Source: Hirsutella rhossiliensis (lineage: Eukaryota; Ascomycota; Sordariomycetes; Hypocreales; Ophiocordycipitaceae). From it: 64,000 nucleotides of DNA. The translations under genes and the position numbers were made by a program. Location of the stretch: assembly GCF_020360975.1 (NCBI RefSeq), contig NW_025408683.1, forward strand, positions 62,001 through 126,000. Reading direction: 5' to 3'. The notes beneath the pieces were generated by a model. It saw only the letters and a program-made list of their open reading frames with translations, did not search any database and was not told the origin of the DNA. Shown piece by piece: positions 44,080 to 57,607 of this stretch (within the stretch, counting starts at the first letter, position 1; every line of letters begins with the position of its first letter).

Positions 44080-47000
44080 TTTTTTTATATATTATTACTT
44101 ATATATAGCCTCTAAGGCTATAGCGAAGCTAGTAGGGGCCTAGGCCCCTATTAGTAGTCCTAGCTAGCTATAGAGCCTAGGGGCTTATAACTAATTAAGG
44201 AGAGGGTAGCTATAAAGGCAATAATAAAGGAAAGGTTAGTTTAGTTCCTCTTATACGGTAATTTTCCCCCCTAAGGGCCTTAGGGCCCCTAGGTTACTCC
44301 TTTTCGAGCTACTTAGCTATCCCTATCTTTATTTTAGCTAAGAAGGTTAGAAGGGCTTCCCTTCCTTTCTTAGAGCTATAGAAAATAAGTAAGCTAAGGG
44401 CCCCCTTCTATCTCTTAGAGGTCTAGTAAAGGACCTCTCTTTCCCTCCTATAGTTCGGGCACCTTAGGATAAGGTGCCTAGCTATATACCTTCCTTAGCT
44501 ATAGCGGTAGTTATCTCGGTCTACCTTATTAGTCCTTTTTAGGAAGGAAAATAAGAAGCTAGCCTTAAAGAGGAGCTAGTAAAAAGCTAAGAGGGTCGGC
44601 CTAGGCCTCCCTATAAGGTCCTTTTCTAGGCTAAGGGCTAGGCAGGGGGTCTTTTAAATAGATATATAGCGCTTACCTAGGCCCTTAGCCCTAGGGCCTT
44701 TAGCCGCCTCGGTAGCCTAAAGTCCCTTTTAATAGTCCTTAGTAGCTTACTAGACCTTTCTTTATAAGTAGCTAATAAAGACTAAAGGGGTCCCTTAGGT
44801 AGGGGCCCTTAAGCCTCTTTTAGCTAGCTAGTCGGCTAGCTCGTTACTAAAGATCCTTAGGTAGCTAAGGCACTAGTATAGCTATATATTATAAAAAGCT
44901 TTTAAGCTAGATAGGAGCCTTTTAATACGTATAGCTAGGTCCGAGAAACCTATAACCTTCTTTATAGTAGCTTAGCTATCTATAAAGATATAAGTATCTA
45001 TAAGGGGGTTAAAAGGGCTAAGCTTTAAGGGCCGAGGCCTCTTAGCTAGGTCTTTTAAGACCTATAGTATCGCGAATAGCTCTACGTTAGCTACTTCGAT
45101 CGAGGGCCCTAGGTTCTTATAGTATACCTTAATAGGCCTATTTTCTAGGCCTATTTTATAGAAGGAGTAAGCGTTAGTCTTTATAGGGGACCCCTTAAGG
45201 CACCCCTTAAAGCCGTTAGTATAAAAGGCTAAGGGCTATAACCTAAAGTCTTCTAGGCTAGCTAAGCTAGCTAGGAGGCGTTAGTATTACTTCTTAGCTA
45301 AGGGCTTAAGGGCCTTTATTATTATAATAGAGGCCTTAGGCTCTAGGGCCTATAAGGGCTCTTAGCTAGCTTTCCTTCTTTCTAAGTTATAATTAAGTCT
45401 TATAAGGGCTACTAGGCCTTTAAGGAGGTAGAAGAGCTATATATATAGCTTAATATAGCTTAAGGCCCCTAGGTTAAAGCCTAAGTTAACGAGGTTATCC
45501 TATATAGCTAGGTCGTAAGCTTACCTTATAAGGTAACTAGGTAAGAAGTATAAGGTCTAGAGGGTATAAGAAAGGCATACCCTTATAAATTATACCTTTA
45601 GTAGTAGTAGGGCCGCTTTAGCCTTTAAAGCCCTAATAAGGGATACCTTAAAGGCCCCTAAGACCTTTAAAAGAGCTTAGTTTTATAGCCTTTAAAAAGG
45701 CTTTATAAGGCTCTTAGGGGTCTTAGGCCCCCTATACTAGAGTTAGGCCCTATAGTTTATTATAGAGGTTACGTAGGCTTAGTAGAGCTATTTAAAGGCT
45801 TTAAATAATAGGCCTTTTTATATAGAGGTTAAGCGGGATAGTCCTTTAAAGGCAGCTTATATAGAGGCTACCTTCTTCTCGATATAATATTTAAATATAA
45901 GCCTAGAATTAAAGAAGACCCCTAGCTACTATACTAAGGGCTTTACCTTAAAAAATAAGCCTCCTACTATTATACCCTCTAAAATAGGCTACTATTACCT
46001 ATTAAAGTAAATTAGTTTTATCTTTAAGGGGTCGAAGTAGACCCCTTAGTCTTTAGCTTATTTAAATAGGTTAGTAGCTATTACTTCTAGCTACTAAACG
46101 TTCTTCTTAGCTAAGGTCGACGTTATAGAGATACTAAAGTTATCTATATAAGATAGCTAGTATCCCTTAGCCGCTAGTATCCCCCTTATATATAAGAGGA
46201 ATAAAATAGGGCTAATAGGGGACCCTTAAGGCACCCTTATTACTAGGTTTATAAGGGGCTAGACTTACCCTTTAAAGGCTAGCTAGACCTTCCTTTTAGT
46301 AAGGAAGTAGTCTACCTAGCTTATAAGGGCCTTAAGGAGGTTTAATTCCCTTAGGACCCTTATAAGCTATTCCTTTAATATAAAATTAAAGGCGCCCTTT
46401 ATATCTAATAAAAGGGTACTAGTAATAGCCTTCTTATTAAACTCCTGCTTCTTTTAGATATAGTATAGAAGGAGGAAGGCCGTGTTTATAGCTAACTACT
46501 ATTTTTATCCCCTTAGCTACGTAGGGTTTAAAAGCCCGGCTATATTAGCTAAATAGCTTAGCCGGGTAGCGTATAGCTTTTCGAGGACCTTTCCTAAGTA
46601 GTTAAGTAGACTTATAACCTTATAGGCCTTAGGGATAGTATAGTCTAGCTTATATTACTTAGGAAGTATAATTCTTATAGCTTCCTTTTACGCTTTAAGG
46701 TAGTATCCTTAGTTAAATAGAGCTTTATAGGCCCTATTAAAGACTATAGGGATAGCCTTATACGTATATTAAATAAGGAGGAAGCTAAGGGAGTCTAAGC
46801 TAGGGGCTTTCTTATTAAAAGAGCTAAAAATAGCCCTCTTAATCTTAGGGTCCTTTAGCTCTAGCTACTCCTACTTAACTATGCCCTTACTACCTATATA
46901 GCCCGGGGGCTCCTCTTTTTCTAGGCTCTAAGGGGGGCTAAAGGGAGGGCTAGGGCTAGGGTCTAGGGTCGGAAAAAAGGTTATTAGGAAGGCCTCGTAT

Positions 47001-50000
47001 TTTTCTATAAAGGTATTAGCTTTTACCTCTATCCCTTCTTTTATATATAAGATACTAAGAAGGGTAGGGTTAGCTCTAGCCTTAGTATAAGAAAAGGCTA
47101 TAAAGATATCCTTTCTTACTACTTTTATTAAGAAGCACTCTTAGTATTGCTTTTTAGTAGCTTTAATAGTATATTTAAAGCTATTTCGGGCCTCTATAAA
47201 GCTCTTTTAGCTCTCCTTATCCTAGGCTAGCTTATAAGCCTATTAGGCTAGGCTTAAGGCTTTCTAAAAGTAGGTTAGCTTATTAGTCTACTAGGGCTTA
47301 GATCCCTTATAAGGCCTCTTTTTTAGTATCGCTATATTTAAGGCCTCTATAAGGGTTCTTATTAAAAGGGAAGCTATCCCTTTTAAGTTATCTTTTTTAT
47401 AGCCCTCTTTATAGCTATAAGGAGGTCTTATTCCTTCTTAGCTAAGTATTTTAAAAATAACTTTTAGTTTACTTTCTTATAATTATAGGTAGTAGGCCTA
47501 GCTAGTAGTAGCCTATTAGGGCCCTTTAAGCTATCCTTAAAGGCTATAGGCTTATAATATAAGCCTATAGCTTCTAAGAAGCGGAAGTTAGCCTAGGTTA
47601 GCTATTTAAAGGGGCTATAGAAAGTAAGGTCTATAACCAAGGCCCCTTTTAAGCCTTTCCTTTAATAGGTACCTTTTATAGCTACCTTAAGGTCCGTTAG
47701 TAAGGAAGCCTTATAGCGGTCGAGCTAGCTAATAAGGGCTTCTACTTTATAGGCCTTAAAGGGTTTTATAAAAGGGTTCTAATAAAGGTAGTATAGGTTA
47801 AAGTCCCCTACTAATAAGAAGGGCTATTATAGGAGCTAGGCTATTAGTAGTAGCCTTTTTATTATAAGGGGCCCTTACTAGCCTTAGCTAGCTAGGGCCC
47901 CTTTAACCTCTTTTTCGTTATATAGGTTAATAAGGGTAAACGGCTTAGCGCCTTTTACCTTTATAGCTTATATATTAAGATTATAAAAGAGGTTAAAGCT
48001 AGGGCTAGCTTCTATCTAAGCTTCCTTCCTCTTATAAGCTATAACCCTAGGCCTCCTAGCGAGCTTAGGAAAGTTAGTAGAAGGGATAGGGGTTATAACG
48101 TTATAGGCTAAATACTATATAGGGATATAGCTATTATTAATCTTATAAAGATAAGGCTCTTATAATAAGATAAGGTCTACCTTTATTTTTAAGGCCTACT
48201 TTAAGATTAATAGGTTAGCTATTTCCTACCTATTAGTATTATACTATATAATATTAATAGGGTCGTAGTTAGGCCTAAGGGGCCTAAGGGGCTTTTAAGG
48301 CCCTATAGGTATAAGGGGGCTAAACTATTAAGTATTAGTTATTCCCTTATAGACTCTATATTATACTTTATTAGTTATAAGGTACTCTCCCTTATAGTTA
48401 TAGTATTAAACCTTAAAGTAAAAGCAGCCTTAGCTAGCCTTATAGCTAAGGTAGTTATAGTCCTTAGTTAGGTGCTCTTTTAGGTAAAAGGTATACCTAA
48501 TAAGCTACTAGTAGGTCTAGGGGTTATAGCTAAAGGAAAGGCACTTATAGTACTATATATATATAGTATATTTCTTATAGGCCTTAACTTAAATCTATAG
48601 ACCTATTATATAGAGGCCTTTTTTCCGGTATTTAGCCCTTATAGCTTTTAAAGGGACTATAAAGACGACCGATCCTACCTTCTACGTTAGGCCTAGGGTG
48701 CCTAGCTACCTAGGCTGCCCTAGGATATCGATCCCGCTAAAGGTTTTAGCTTTTACGGCGAAGATATTAAGGATAGGGGTCTCTAGGAGGTTAGGGATAC
48801 TCTAGGCTACTAGCTTAGTCTAGCTAGTAGAAAGGTCGGCCGATTTAATAGGTAGCTCCTTAAGGTATAAGGACCTCTTCTCCTACTACTTTAAAAGCTT
48901 CTTTACTATATATAAGGCCTTTATCGTTATAACTATATTACCTCTTTTTAAGGTCGATAAAGCTAATATAGCTAGTTCCCCTATAGCCTTATTAAGCTCG
49001 TTATAAAGCTATAAGAAGGTATAAGCAATAAGCGTAGAATCGGGTAATTAATAACGTAAGCGGAAAGATTAGTTAAAGAAGTATAGGGTAGGATTTCGTC
49101 TAGAATTTATAACGAGTATATAAGGGGCTAAATAATATATTAAAAGAATAGCGTTGCAAAAGATACTTATAAACTTACTTATTCTATCTACTACTCCTAG
49201 GGAAATCCTTTGTCTTTTATAGACTATTGCTCGCCTACTAGTAGACTAATTAGTTAGCTTTCTAGCATATTCTATTATACTTAAAAAGCTCTATCTATAG
49301 TATATCTTCCTAACTAAGTAGGTGGTCTAACTATAGCGTGATGGTTAACGTAAGACTATAGGTTCTAGTATAAGTAGTAGATTTAACTAGAATGTTCTAT
49401 GCCCTACCTATTCTCGTATCGCGGATATCTTCGGAACCGCTAAGCTAAAATAGGTAATAGGGTATCCGTTCTACTCGTAATTAACTTATGCATTTTATAT
49501 ATATTTTTATTTATAAGGATAGGCTTATCCTAACCCGCTTTTCCTAGAGGAAGGTATAGATATCTAGTAGAGGTCTTTATCTTTAAGGGTTATTTCTTTA
49601 AACTATATTATAGAGCTTCTTTTTACTAGCTTATTCTATAAAGCCTCCCTATGCCTATTATTTCTTTATAATAGTAAAATAGGAATATAAAGGTATATTC
49701 TTATAAAAGTATAATAAGGTTAATAGTCGGCGTTAGCGATTCCTTTTTTAGCTTTAAAATAAGTTAGAAGTCCTCTTTTACGTTCCTCTTAGCTAGGGCT
49801 TTCGCTAGAGCCTTAGCTAGGGCCTTAGCTAGGGCCTTAAGCGCCTTCTTTACGGTAACCTTAGCCTATAAGCTTGCTTTAAGGTTTCCTTAGGTAGCCC
49901 TAGGCTGCTAGGCGGCCTTAGGCTAGTATAAGGGCTATTATGGGGGCTATTAGCGGTCTAAGGTTCTTATAGCTGCCTTCTTAAGCCCTTCTATATAGGT

Positions 50001-50450
50001 CTTATAAAAGGGTTCGATTTTTTAAGCTTCCTTAAGGGCCTAAAGGGCCTACTAAAGGAAGCCCTAAGCCTAGTCCCTAGGGAAGGGGTGCTAGGGCTAG
50101 CGCTAAGTCTATTATAAGCGTTAGAACGTAGGTCGGATAAGCGTAGGGCTAATAAGGCTACTAAGTATAGCTCTCTTTTACCCCTTTACTTACTTTAGGG
50201 GCTAGTTAGGCTAGAAGTAGCTAGCCTAAGGTAGGGCTAGGCTAGGCCTAAAGAGGCTAGTCTTTAGTATAGGCTAGGTATTATCTTTTATCTTAATATC
50301 CTTTAGGTCCTAGTCTTAGGTCCTAGGCCTTTCTTCTAGGGTCCTTAGAAGGCGTTAGCCTTCTAAAGCTTCTTTTAAGTAGGCCCTAAACTCTAAGGTG
50401 CTTATTTTAACCCTTAAGTTACGCTTACCTCCCTTAAATAAATAAGAAAG
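44080..50450 (-). mobile_element. Tad1-like LINE, minus orientation, RIP-inactivated
   Basis: Read on the minus strand, it parallels the copy at 58408-63210. ORF1 lies near 50400-48600 with a Lys/Ala repeat near 49860-49790, then an endonuclease, then reverse transcriptase with VP(stop)GSPISPILFLLYI near 46240-46180 and YIDN-FSISITS near 46165-46120 (second Asp of YIDD changed to Asn), followed by an RNase H region around 45100. It is interrupted by a solo family B LTR at 49010-49705. Its 5' limit, near 50450, is set where similarity to the plus copy ends; the 3' limit is approximate. Confidence 0.75.
49010..49705 (-). repeat. Solo LTR of family B, minus orientation
   Basis: 696 bp, the reverse complement of the 697-bp LTR. 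Flanks are AAAGC (49005-49009) and AAAGT (49706-49710), a 5-bp target duplication that differs by one C-to-T change. Confidence 0.9.
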
Positions 50451-51925
50451 TAAGTAATAAGATAGTTATAATAAGATATCTTTTAACTTTAAAAGCTTTA
50501 ACTTTAAATTTTATAACCTTATAATCTATAGGTATACTATATCTAGAAACGCTAGCCGTTAAAAGGTATTTTTTAATCTTACTACTAGTAATACTAAAAA
50601 AATTAAGGTAAATATTAATAAGATTATTAATTAACTTAGAAATATACTTACTAAAAGCTAAGATAACCTTATAAGAAGACTCTATTAACTATAAGTTTTA
50701 CTTATTAGTAAATTTAATAGTAAAAATATAACTAAATTCCTTAAGAAGTTTAAATAAGAAATATATATTAACTATATTTATAATAAGGATAAAAGAAACT
50801 AGCTTAAAGTTTATATCTCCTTTATATAAGCCCTTACTATTAAAATTCTTATAAATAGACCTATTAAAGAAGAAGTAAAAAAGAGACTCCTTTAATACTA
50901 CTATATATATAGTATTAAATAACTAGAAACTACTAACGACTACTTAAAACTATTATAATATAAAAAAGCCTAAGACTATTATAAAAGTTATAGAATAGCT
51001 TAGTCTTTACTTATACTTATAGCGTAAGGTATAACTTAATAGCTAAGAGGAATCTATAGTTTAGTTATACTTTATTTATTATATAATACTAAAGGAACTT
51101 ATTATTAATATTATAAAGAGAAATAAAAAGATATTTAAAGTTATTTTAAAACTCTTATATAAAAGCCTTATTTATATAATTAATAACTACTTAGTACCTT
51201 ACTAAGACGTTAAGCGATAAGATATAGTATCTAAAGTTTATAATTAAAAACTTAAGAACCTAAGGAAAGATTAGCTTTTTAAGGAAATTAATAAAGTAAT
51301 AAAGAAAGCTAAATCTAATAAAGGTAAAGAAAAACTCCTTAAAAAGTTAAAGAAAATAGATAAGAAACCTAGATAGCCTATAAAAAAGATCTTAGACCTA
51401 ATAATAGCCTTTAAAGAAATAAAGATTAACCTTACTTACTAGTAAGAGTATATATTTTACTAGCTTAATAAGAAGTAAAAACGTATTAATAGTAAAAGCT
51501 ACTTTTTAAGTTATAGATAAAGAGGTAGTATAAATACTATTAAACTTTACTACCTATTTAATTAATATATATAGTTTTAAGCTAATACTTTTAACTAGCC
51601 TAAGTAATACTTTTATTATAGTAAAAAAGATATTACCTTAAAAAGTATAAGGTATACTTATAAGACTATAAGATTAGATTTATAATATATAAAGTAATAA
51701 ATATAACTCTTTACCTTAAAAGAAAAGATAATAAAAGCGTAATTCCCTTAGTACTTACTAATAAGTTCTCTTAAATAAGTATATATATTTAAAGGCTTAT
51801 TATATATTAAGTAGATATATAGCTAGACTCCTTTATATTACCGCTTATAAAAGAGGTTAAAGCTATTATTATACTATTATACCTAAATTAAGCTACTAAT
51901 AAAAGAGAATCTAGTTTCTTAGACT
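50451..51925. repeat. RIP-degraded repeat, unclassified
   Basis: Extremely AT-rich. A lysine/isoleucine-rich translation is readable in pieces on the plus strand (around 51240-51480), but I recognise no family. Confidence 0.45.
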
Positions 51926-52414
51926 TATTATAAAGTATAGCTTAATTTTATAGTTCTTAGAGATATCCCTTAATAAGAGGGACTAAGGGAGCTAAAAAGC
52001 ACCTAGTATAAAAAAAGGAAGAAGGAGCTAAAAGGAGGTATAGAGAGGAGGGTAGGAGTATAAGGGGAAGTAAAAGTAGCGATAGCTTCTTATAAAGGTA
52101 GCGAGAAATAAGATAGATATACTAGTAACGGCTAGAAAGGAAGGGAAAAACTAGTAAAAAGCTTAGTAGTTAAGAGGATATTAATAGCTTCTTTAAGTAG
52201 GATCTTCTTTATTAATTAAAATACTAAATAAGTATAAAAAGGGGCGTTAGATAAAGGAAAGAAGGATAATTAAGGCAATATATAATAATTACTCCCTTAC
52301 TATAACTACTACCCCTATAAGATTTAAATATCTCTGCCCTAACTATCTAACCCCTTACTTTTACTTTTACCTTTATATATTTTATATTTTCTTTATATAT
52401 CTCTCTTTATAAGA
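51926..52414 (+). repeat. LTR of family C, left copy of C2
   Basis: 489 bp, starting TATTATAAAGTATAGC. More heavily mutated than the LTR at 55293, consistent with greater age. Confidence 0.82.
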
Positions 52415-55292
52415 GTTATAAGCCTAGGAGGAATAGAATTCCTATACCTTTTAGCTACTATAAAAGGCACCTTTCTTATATCCCTTATAGCGTCCTTTTA
52501 CCCCTCTTACTAGAAAAGCTAATTTTTAACCGACTTTTCTACTCCCTCTCCTATAATAATATCGAAAAATAATTCCTCTACCGCCCTTATAATCTATAAG
52601 ACGATTCTTATAAAGCTTTAAGATTAAGATAAGTAGGTAAAAGAGCTACGGGCTTATATAAATAGAACTATTTATAATTTAGTCTTCTTTAATAAGTAGG
52701 ACCCTTTTAAGCCCCCTCTTTAACTTAAGGTAACGGAATTTATAGAGGGAGCTTCCCTCTTTTTTAAGCTAACCTCTATATAATAGAGAGCCTTTTCTAC
52801 TACCTTAGGTAACTATAAGAGTTACTATAAGAAGTACCTTTATAAGATAAAGCTACTAACTACTATATATATAGCGATAACGGAATCTATTAGTACTATA
52901 AAGCTAATCTCTTTTTAAAGGAAGAGACCCTTAAGTAGTAGCTTTTAAAGCTCGAGACCTTAATAGCTCCCTTAAGGGGCTATATAACTAACCGTATTAA
53001 GAAGACTTATACGTTATACCTAGGAGCTTTTTCTACTAAGAACCTACTAGCTTCTTTATAGCTAGCTAAGTAAGAAGAAATCCTTAAGGAAGCTAACTAA
53101 TACTTCTTAATAAAAGCTCTTTCTAGCTAATAGCTATAGGATATATCTCTACTAATAAAGCTTATTAGTAATAGTTACTAGACTATCTTTTAAGAAGCTA
53201 GCTAGGAACTAAATAAAGAAGCTATTAAAGTATAATAATAAGTTATATTATTCCTTTATAGCTAGTACTCGACCTAGATAGCTCGACCTACTACCCTTAT
53301 AGCTACTATAGCCCTTATTACTATAGCCCCTACTACTACTACTATAGCTGCTACCCCTTTAGCCCCTCTTCCCTTAAGAGCCTTAATACCGTCTTTAACG
53401 GCTACCTTAGTCCTAGCCCTAGCTCTGCCTTTTACTCTAGGCCTGGTCTTATTAGTCTATCTAGCCCGACTATTTCTTAATAGACCTTTTAGTCCGTTAG
53501 TCGAAAAATTAAAGAACTAGTTAATATTAAACCTCGTTAAAATTAGTAATAAGGGGTAAAAAGGGGGGGTTTTTGAGTAGACCTTCTAAATTAGGATAAG
53601 GATTCCTTAAAGAAATAAAAGACTAAATAAAACAGCTGCCTAGCCTATAAATCCCTAGGCTATCGGTTATTATAATATTAGTAAGTCTTTAAGGAAAACT
53701 AACCTAAAGGATTTAACCTTTTAAAGAGGTAATAAGAAATAGTATAATAGTCTCTTAAAAAGGACCCCTCGTTATAAAAGAAGATAGATAAGATTTAGGT
53801 TACTAAGAAATAATAACTAACGCTACTACTATAAATTTAAGGAAGATTTATTAGTATAGCGAATCTAGCCTTTATCCTCCTTATAGATTAGTAAGACCGC
53901 TTACTAGGACCCTTTAACTATCCCCTATAAAAATTAGCTATCTTTAACTTTAGCGCTTCCCTCGATATTTATAATATACTCTTATAGTTCTAGTCCTTTA
54001 AGAAGGTATAGAGGGAATACCTTATTGCCGGGGAATTAACTATATAGATAGAGGGATATAGAAGGGTAAATCTTACGATAAAATTACCTAATAGGTTTAT
54101 ATAAATTCTTCGACGAAAAAGGGTAGCCTTTTACCCTCGATTTTTAATAAGCTTAATTTCCTTTTACTTTCTTTAAGAGGAAGGAATCTTCTAGGATATA
54201 ATATCTAAGCCTATAAGGCTAGTTAAAAAGAATTAGACGATTAAGCTTATTAAGGAAAAATTCGGTTAATTTATTCTTAAATTCCGACCTATCCTTAGGA
54301 AGAAACCTCTCGAGAAGTTAGCTTTCCCTACTAAGAGGATAGGTTCTAAGGACCCTCTTCTAGCAGCTTAAAGAGACAGCCTTCTTTAGTATATATAACT
54401 TAGTTACCTAGGCTCCCTAGCTTTATATAAGCTAGGCTAATAATAAGGCGTTCGATTTAAGGGCCTAAAGACCGTTAAATATAAATACTATAGCTAAGGA
54501 AAGACTAAGAGACGAGTTTCTAAATAAACCCCTTTATAGCTAAACTAACTATATAAGGAAATTTAGGTCGACTAAACTAATATCTTTAAGGACTAAGAAA
54601 GCTTTATTAAGGTAATGTTTTTTATAGACGCTTTTTTAGGGATAGTTTTCCCTTATTTCTTATAGGCCTACCTAAGTAAGTATAACTAGTTTACCCTTTA
54701 AGACTTTATTAACTAAATAAAATCCTACTTTAGCTATAAAGTAAAGAAGATATAGTTTAATAAAAAGCTATTTATAAAAGATATCTTAAATTAGCTTTAA
54801 AAAAGAAGTATTTTACCCCTCTTATTAGTACTAAATACCTAAGCTTAGAACGGAGGGGTAGAAAGATTAAGGGGTACTATAATAAAAAGGGCCTATATAA
54901 TAAGACTTACTACGAGGCTTCCCTATAACCTTTAAAAGGAAGTCGTTAAGACCGCCTAGTACCTTTAGAACTAGACCCCTAGGGACCCTAAGGACCCTAG
55001 GGAACTAAACTAAGGAATAGACTAAAAATCCCCCCTTAAGCTCTTTATAAAGAAGAGGGCCTTGCTAGCCTACCTTTATACTTATAGCTATAAGGTATAC
55101 GCTATAACTACCGATATATAGCTAAAAAGGAAGAAGAAAAGAAAGCTTAATCTTAGAGCTTTTATTAGTTGCTTTATTAGTTATAACTCTATAAATATCT
55201 TCCGGATCTAGATTCTTCCTTTATAGAAGGTTATTTTAACTAGGGATATAATTTTCGATAAATCTAGCTTCTTTAATAAAAAGAGGGATTAA

Positions 55293-56067
55293 TATCGCAA
55301 AGCGTAGCTTAATTTCGTAGTTCTCGGAGATATCCCTTAGCACGAGGGACCTAGGAAGCTAAAAAACAGGTTTTAAGGAAGGAGCTAAAAGGAGGTATAG
55401 AGAGGAAGGTAAGGGTAAGAGGGGAAGCAAAAGTAGCGATAGCTTCCTATAGAGGTAGCGAGAGATAAGACGGATATGCCGGCAACGGCTAGAAAGGAGG
55501 GGAAAAACCAGTAAAAAGCTTAGTAGTTAAAAGGACATTAGTAGCTTCTTTAAGTAGGATCTTCTTTATTAATTAAGATACTAAATAGATATAAAGAGGG
55601 GCGTTAAATAGAGGAAAGAAGGATAATTAAGGCAATATAATAATTACTCCCCTACCGTAATAGCTGCTCCCGTAAGAATTAAATCTCTCTACCCTACCTA
55701 TCCGACCCCTTACTTTTAATTTTACCTTTATATATTTTTATATACTTCTCGCATCTCTCTTCGCGAGAGTTATAAGCCCGGGAGGGGTAGCAAACCACCC
55801 TTATAACTTCCGGTAACTACGCGTTGCGGGGTAATACCTATAGATAGCCGTATACCCCTCTCTCTCTTAGATTTCCCTAGGCAATAGGCGCGGTGCTTAG
55901 TGTTCGACTCCCGCGTCGTAGGCTTAAGTCTAGGAATCCCGGCGGAGCCGCGATCCCTAAGGGGGTATGTCGGAAAACGCGGTCATAAGTTATATATATT
56001 AATTATAGCGCACTTATCGGAGCGCGCGTTCTACCTTTGCCTACGTAGCGTAATAGTCTTCGCGATA
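55293..56067 (+). mobile_element. Short chimeric LTR element, 775 bp, less mutated
   Basis: Flanked by a perfect ATTAA duplication (55288-55292, 56068-56072) inside C2. The 5' end is a 476-bp family C LTR (55293-55768) and a primer-binding site (GTTATAAGCCCGGGAGG). A 199-bp internal part contains a CTTATAAC complement of that site and a B-box-like GTTCGACTCC. A purine tract GGGGGTA follows, then a different 100-bp terminal segment (55968-56067) starting TGTCGG and ending CTTCGCGATA. From about 55760 to 56067 CpG and TpG are common, unlike the surroundings. The 67-codon frame at 55900-56103 crosses its right end and is unlikely to be a gene. It looks like a non-autonomous element or a recombinant. 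Confidence 0.72.
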
Positions 56068-56243
56068 ATTAATAGCCCTTCTTACTCTTATAACGTTAGC
56101 TAATTTAGAAGATTTAAATCCCCCCTTCCTAATAATCTTAAGAAGAGGTCCTAGATAAGGAAACGGAAGAAGAAACTAACGTCGAAGTAGTTAATAATAA
56201 CGCTAACTTTAAAGAAAAAGAGGAAGCTACTAAATTAAATAAT

Positions 56244-56940
56244 TATAAGAATATACCCTTATATTCCTATCTTACTATTATAAAGAAATAATAGGCATAG
56301 GGAGGCTTTATAGAATAAGCTAGTAAAAAGAGGATCTATAATATAGTCTAAGGGAATAACCCTTAAAGATAAAAGACCTCTACTAAATATCTATACCTTC
56401 CTTTAGGAAAAGCGGGTTAAGATAAGCCTGTCCTAATAAATAAAAATATATATAAAATACATAAGTTAATTATAAGTAGAACGGATACCCTATTAACTCT
56501 TTTAGCTTAGCGGTTCTAAAGATATCCGCGATACGAGAATAGGTAGGGCATAGAATATTCTAGTTAAATCTACTACTTATACTAGAACCTATAGTCTTAC
56601 GTTAACTATTACGTTATAATTAGACCACCTACTAAGTTAGGAAGACATACTATAGATAAAGCTTTTTAAGCACTATAGAATATACTAGAAAGCTAACTAA
56701 TTAGTCTATTAGTAGGCGAGCAATAGTCTATAAAAGACGAAGGATTTCCCTAGGAGTAGTAGATAGAATAAGCAAGTTCGTAAGTATCTTTTATAACGCT
56801 ATTCTTTTAATATATTCTTTAGCTCCTTATATACTCGTTATAAATTCCGGACGAAATCCTACCTTATACGCTTTTAACCGACCTTTCCGCTTACGTTATC
56901 GATTACCCGATCCTACGCTTAATGCCTATACCTTTTTATA
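56244..56940 (+). repeat. Solo LTR of family B
   Basis: 697 bp with a perfect ATAAT duplication (56239-56243, 56941-56945). C2 resumes directly after it, matching C1 near 40122. Confidence 0.92.
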
Positions 56941-57607
56941 ATAATCTAGATAAAGAAGGATACTATAGGAAAGCGGTAGAGCTAGAATACGCCTACCTCC
57001 CTACGCCTCCTCCTATATAAGAAGAAGATCTAGAAGTAGCTTTCTCTATTAGTCTTCTTATCTTAACCCTTAAGGGGGTAGGAAAGGTACCTCTTTCTCT
57101 CTTAAAAGATTACCTAGCTGCCTTTTTATCCTTACTTCGAGAAGTAAAGGAAGGTATAAGGCCTAATATAGTTATTAAAGAAGACTGACCTCTCCTTTAT
57201 TTTAATTGTTTTTCTAACTTCTATCTAACGCTTATAAAAGACGGTTCCTATAAAGTATTTATAGTAGGCCGGCTCTTTAAGCTATAGCTATTAGTAAGGA
57301 AGGTATATAAAAGAGACCTCCTAGACCTACTAGTAAACTAAAAGCAGCTAGAAAAACACCCCTTTAAAGACTAGTTTTTCTAAGCTTAGAAAGACTACCT
57401 AGCCTTATATAAAGAGATAAGGTCTTTTAAAAAGGTCCTTATAAAAAAGGTAAGAGGAAAATAAGTCCTTAGCTATAAGTAGGTCTTTATTTATAAGACT
57501 AATAAATATAGCTTCCTTTAAAAGTATAAGGCCTAGCTAGTTATTTATAGGAACTAGTAGAAAAAGGGGGATTTACCTACTAAGGTAACTACTTTAGTAA
57601 ATATTAT

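Larger units (their letters stand above)
51926..57607 (+). mobile_element. Copia family C, second copy (C2), 3'-truncated
   Basis: Left LTR 51926-52414, primer-binding site GTTATAAGCCTAGGAGG from 52415, and a body collinear with C1 up to about 57600, where similarity ends within pol before the reverse transcriptase core. Two later insertions split it: a 775-bp chimeric element (55293-56067) and a solo B LTR (56244-56940). No right LTR is seen inside the window. Confidence 0.8.

Noticed and set aside
55900..56103. Only frame above 60 codons in the RIP desert
   Set aside because: It begins inside the chimeric element and runs through its right end and target duplication into Copia sequence, so it cannot be a conserved gene; it is open because that segment is less mutated.
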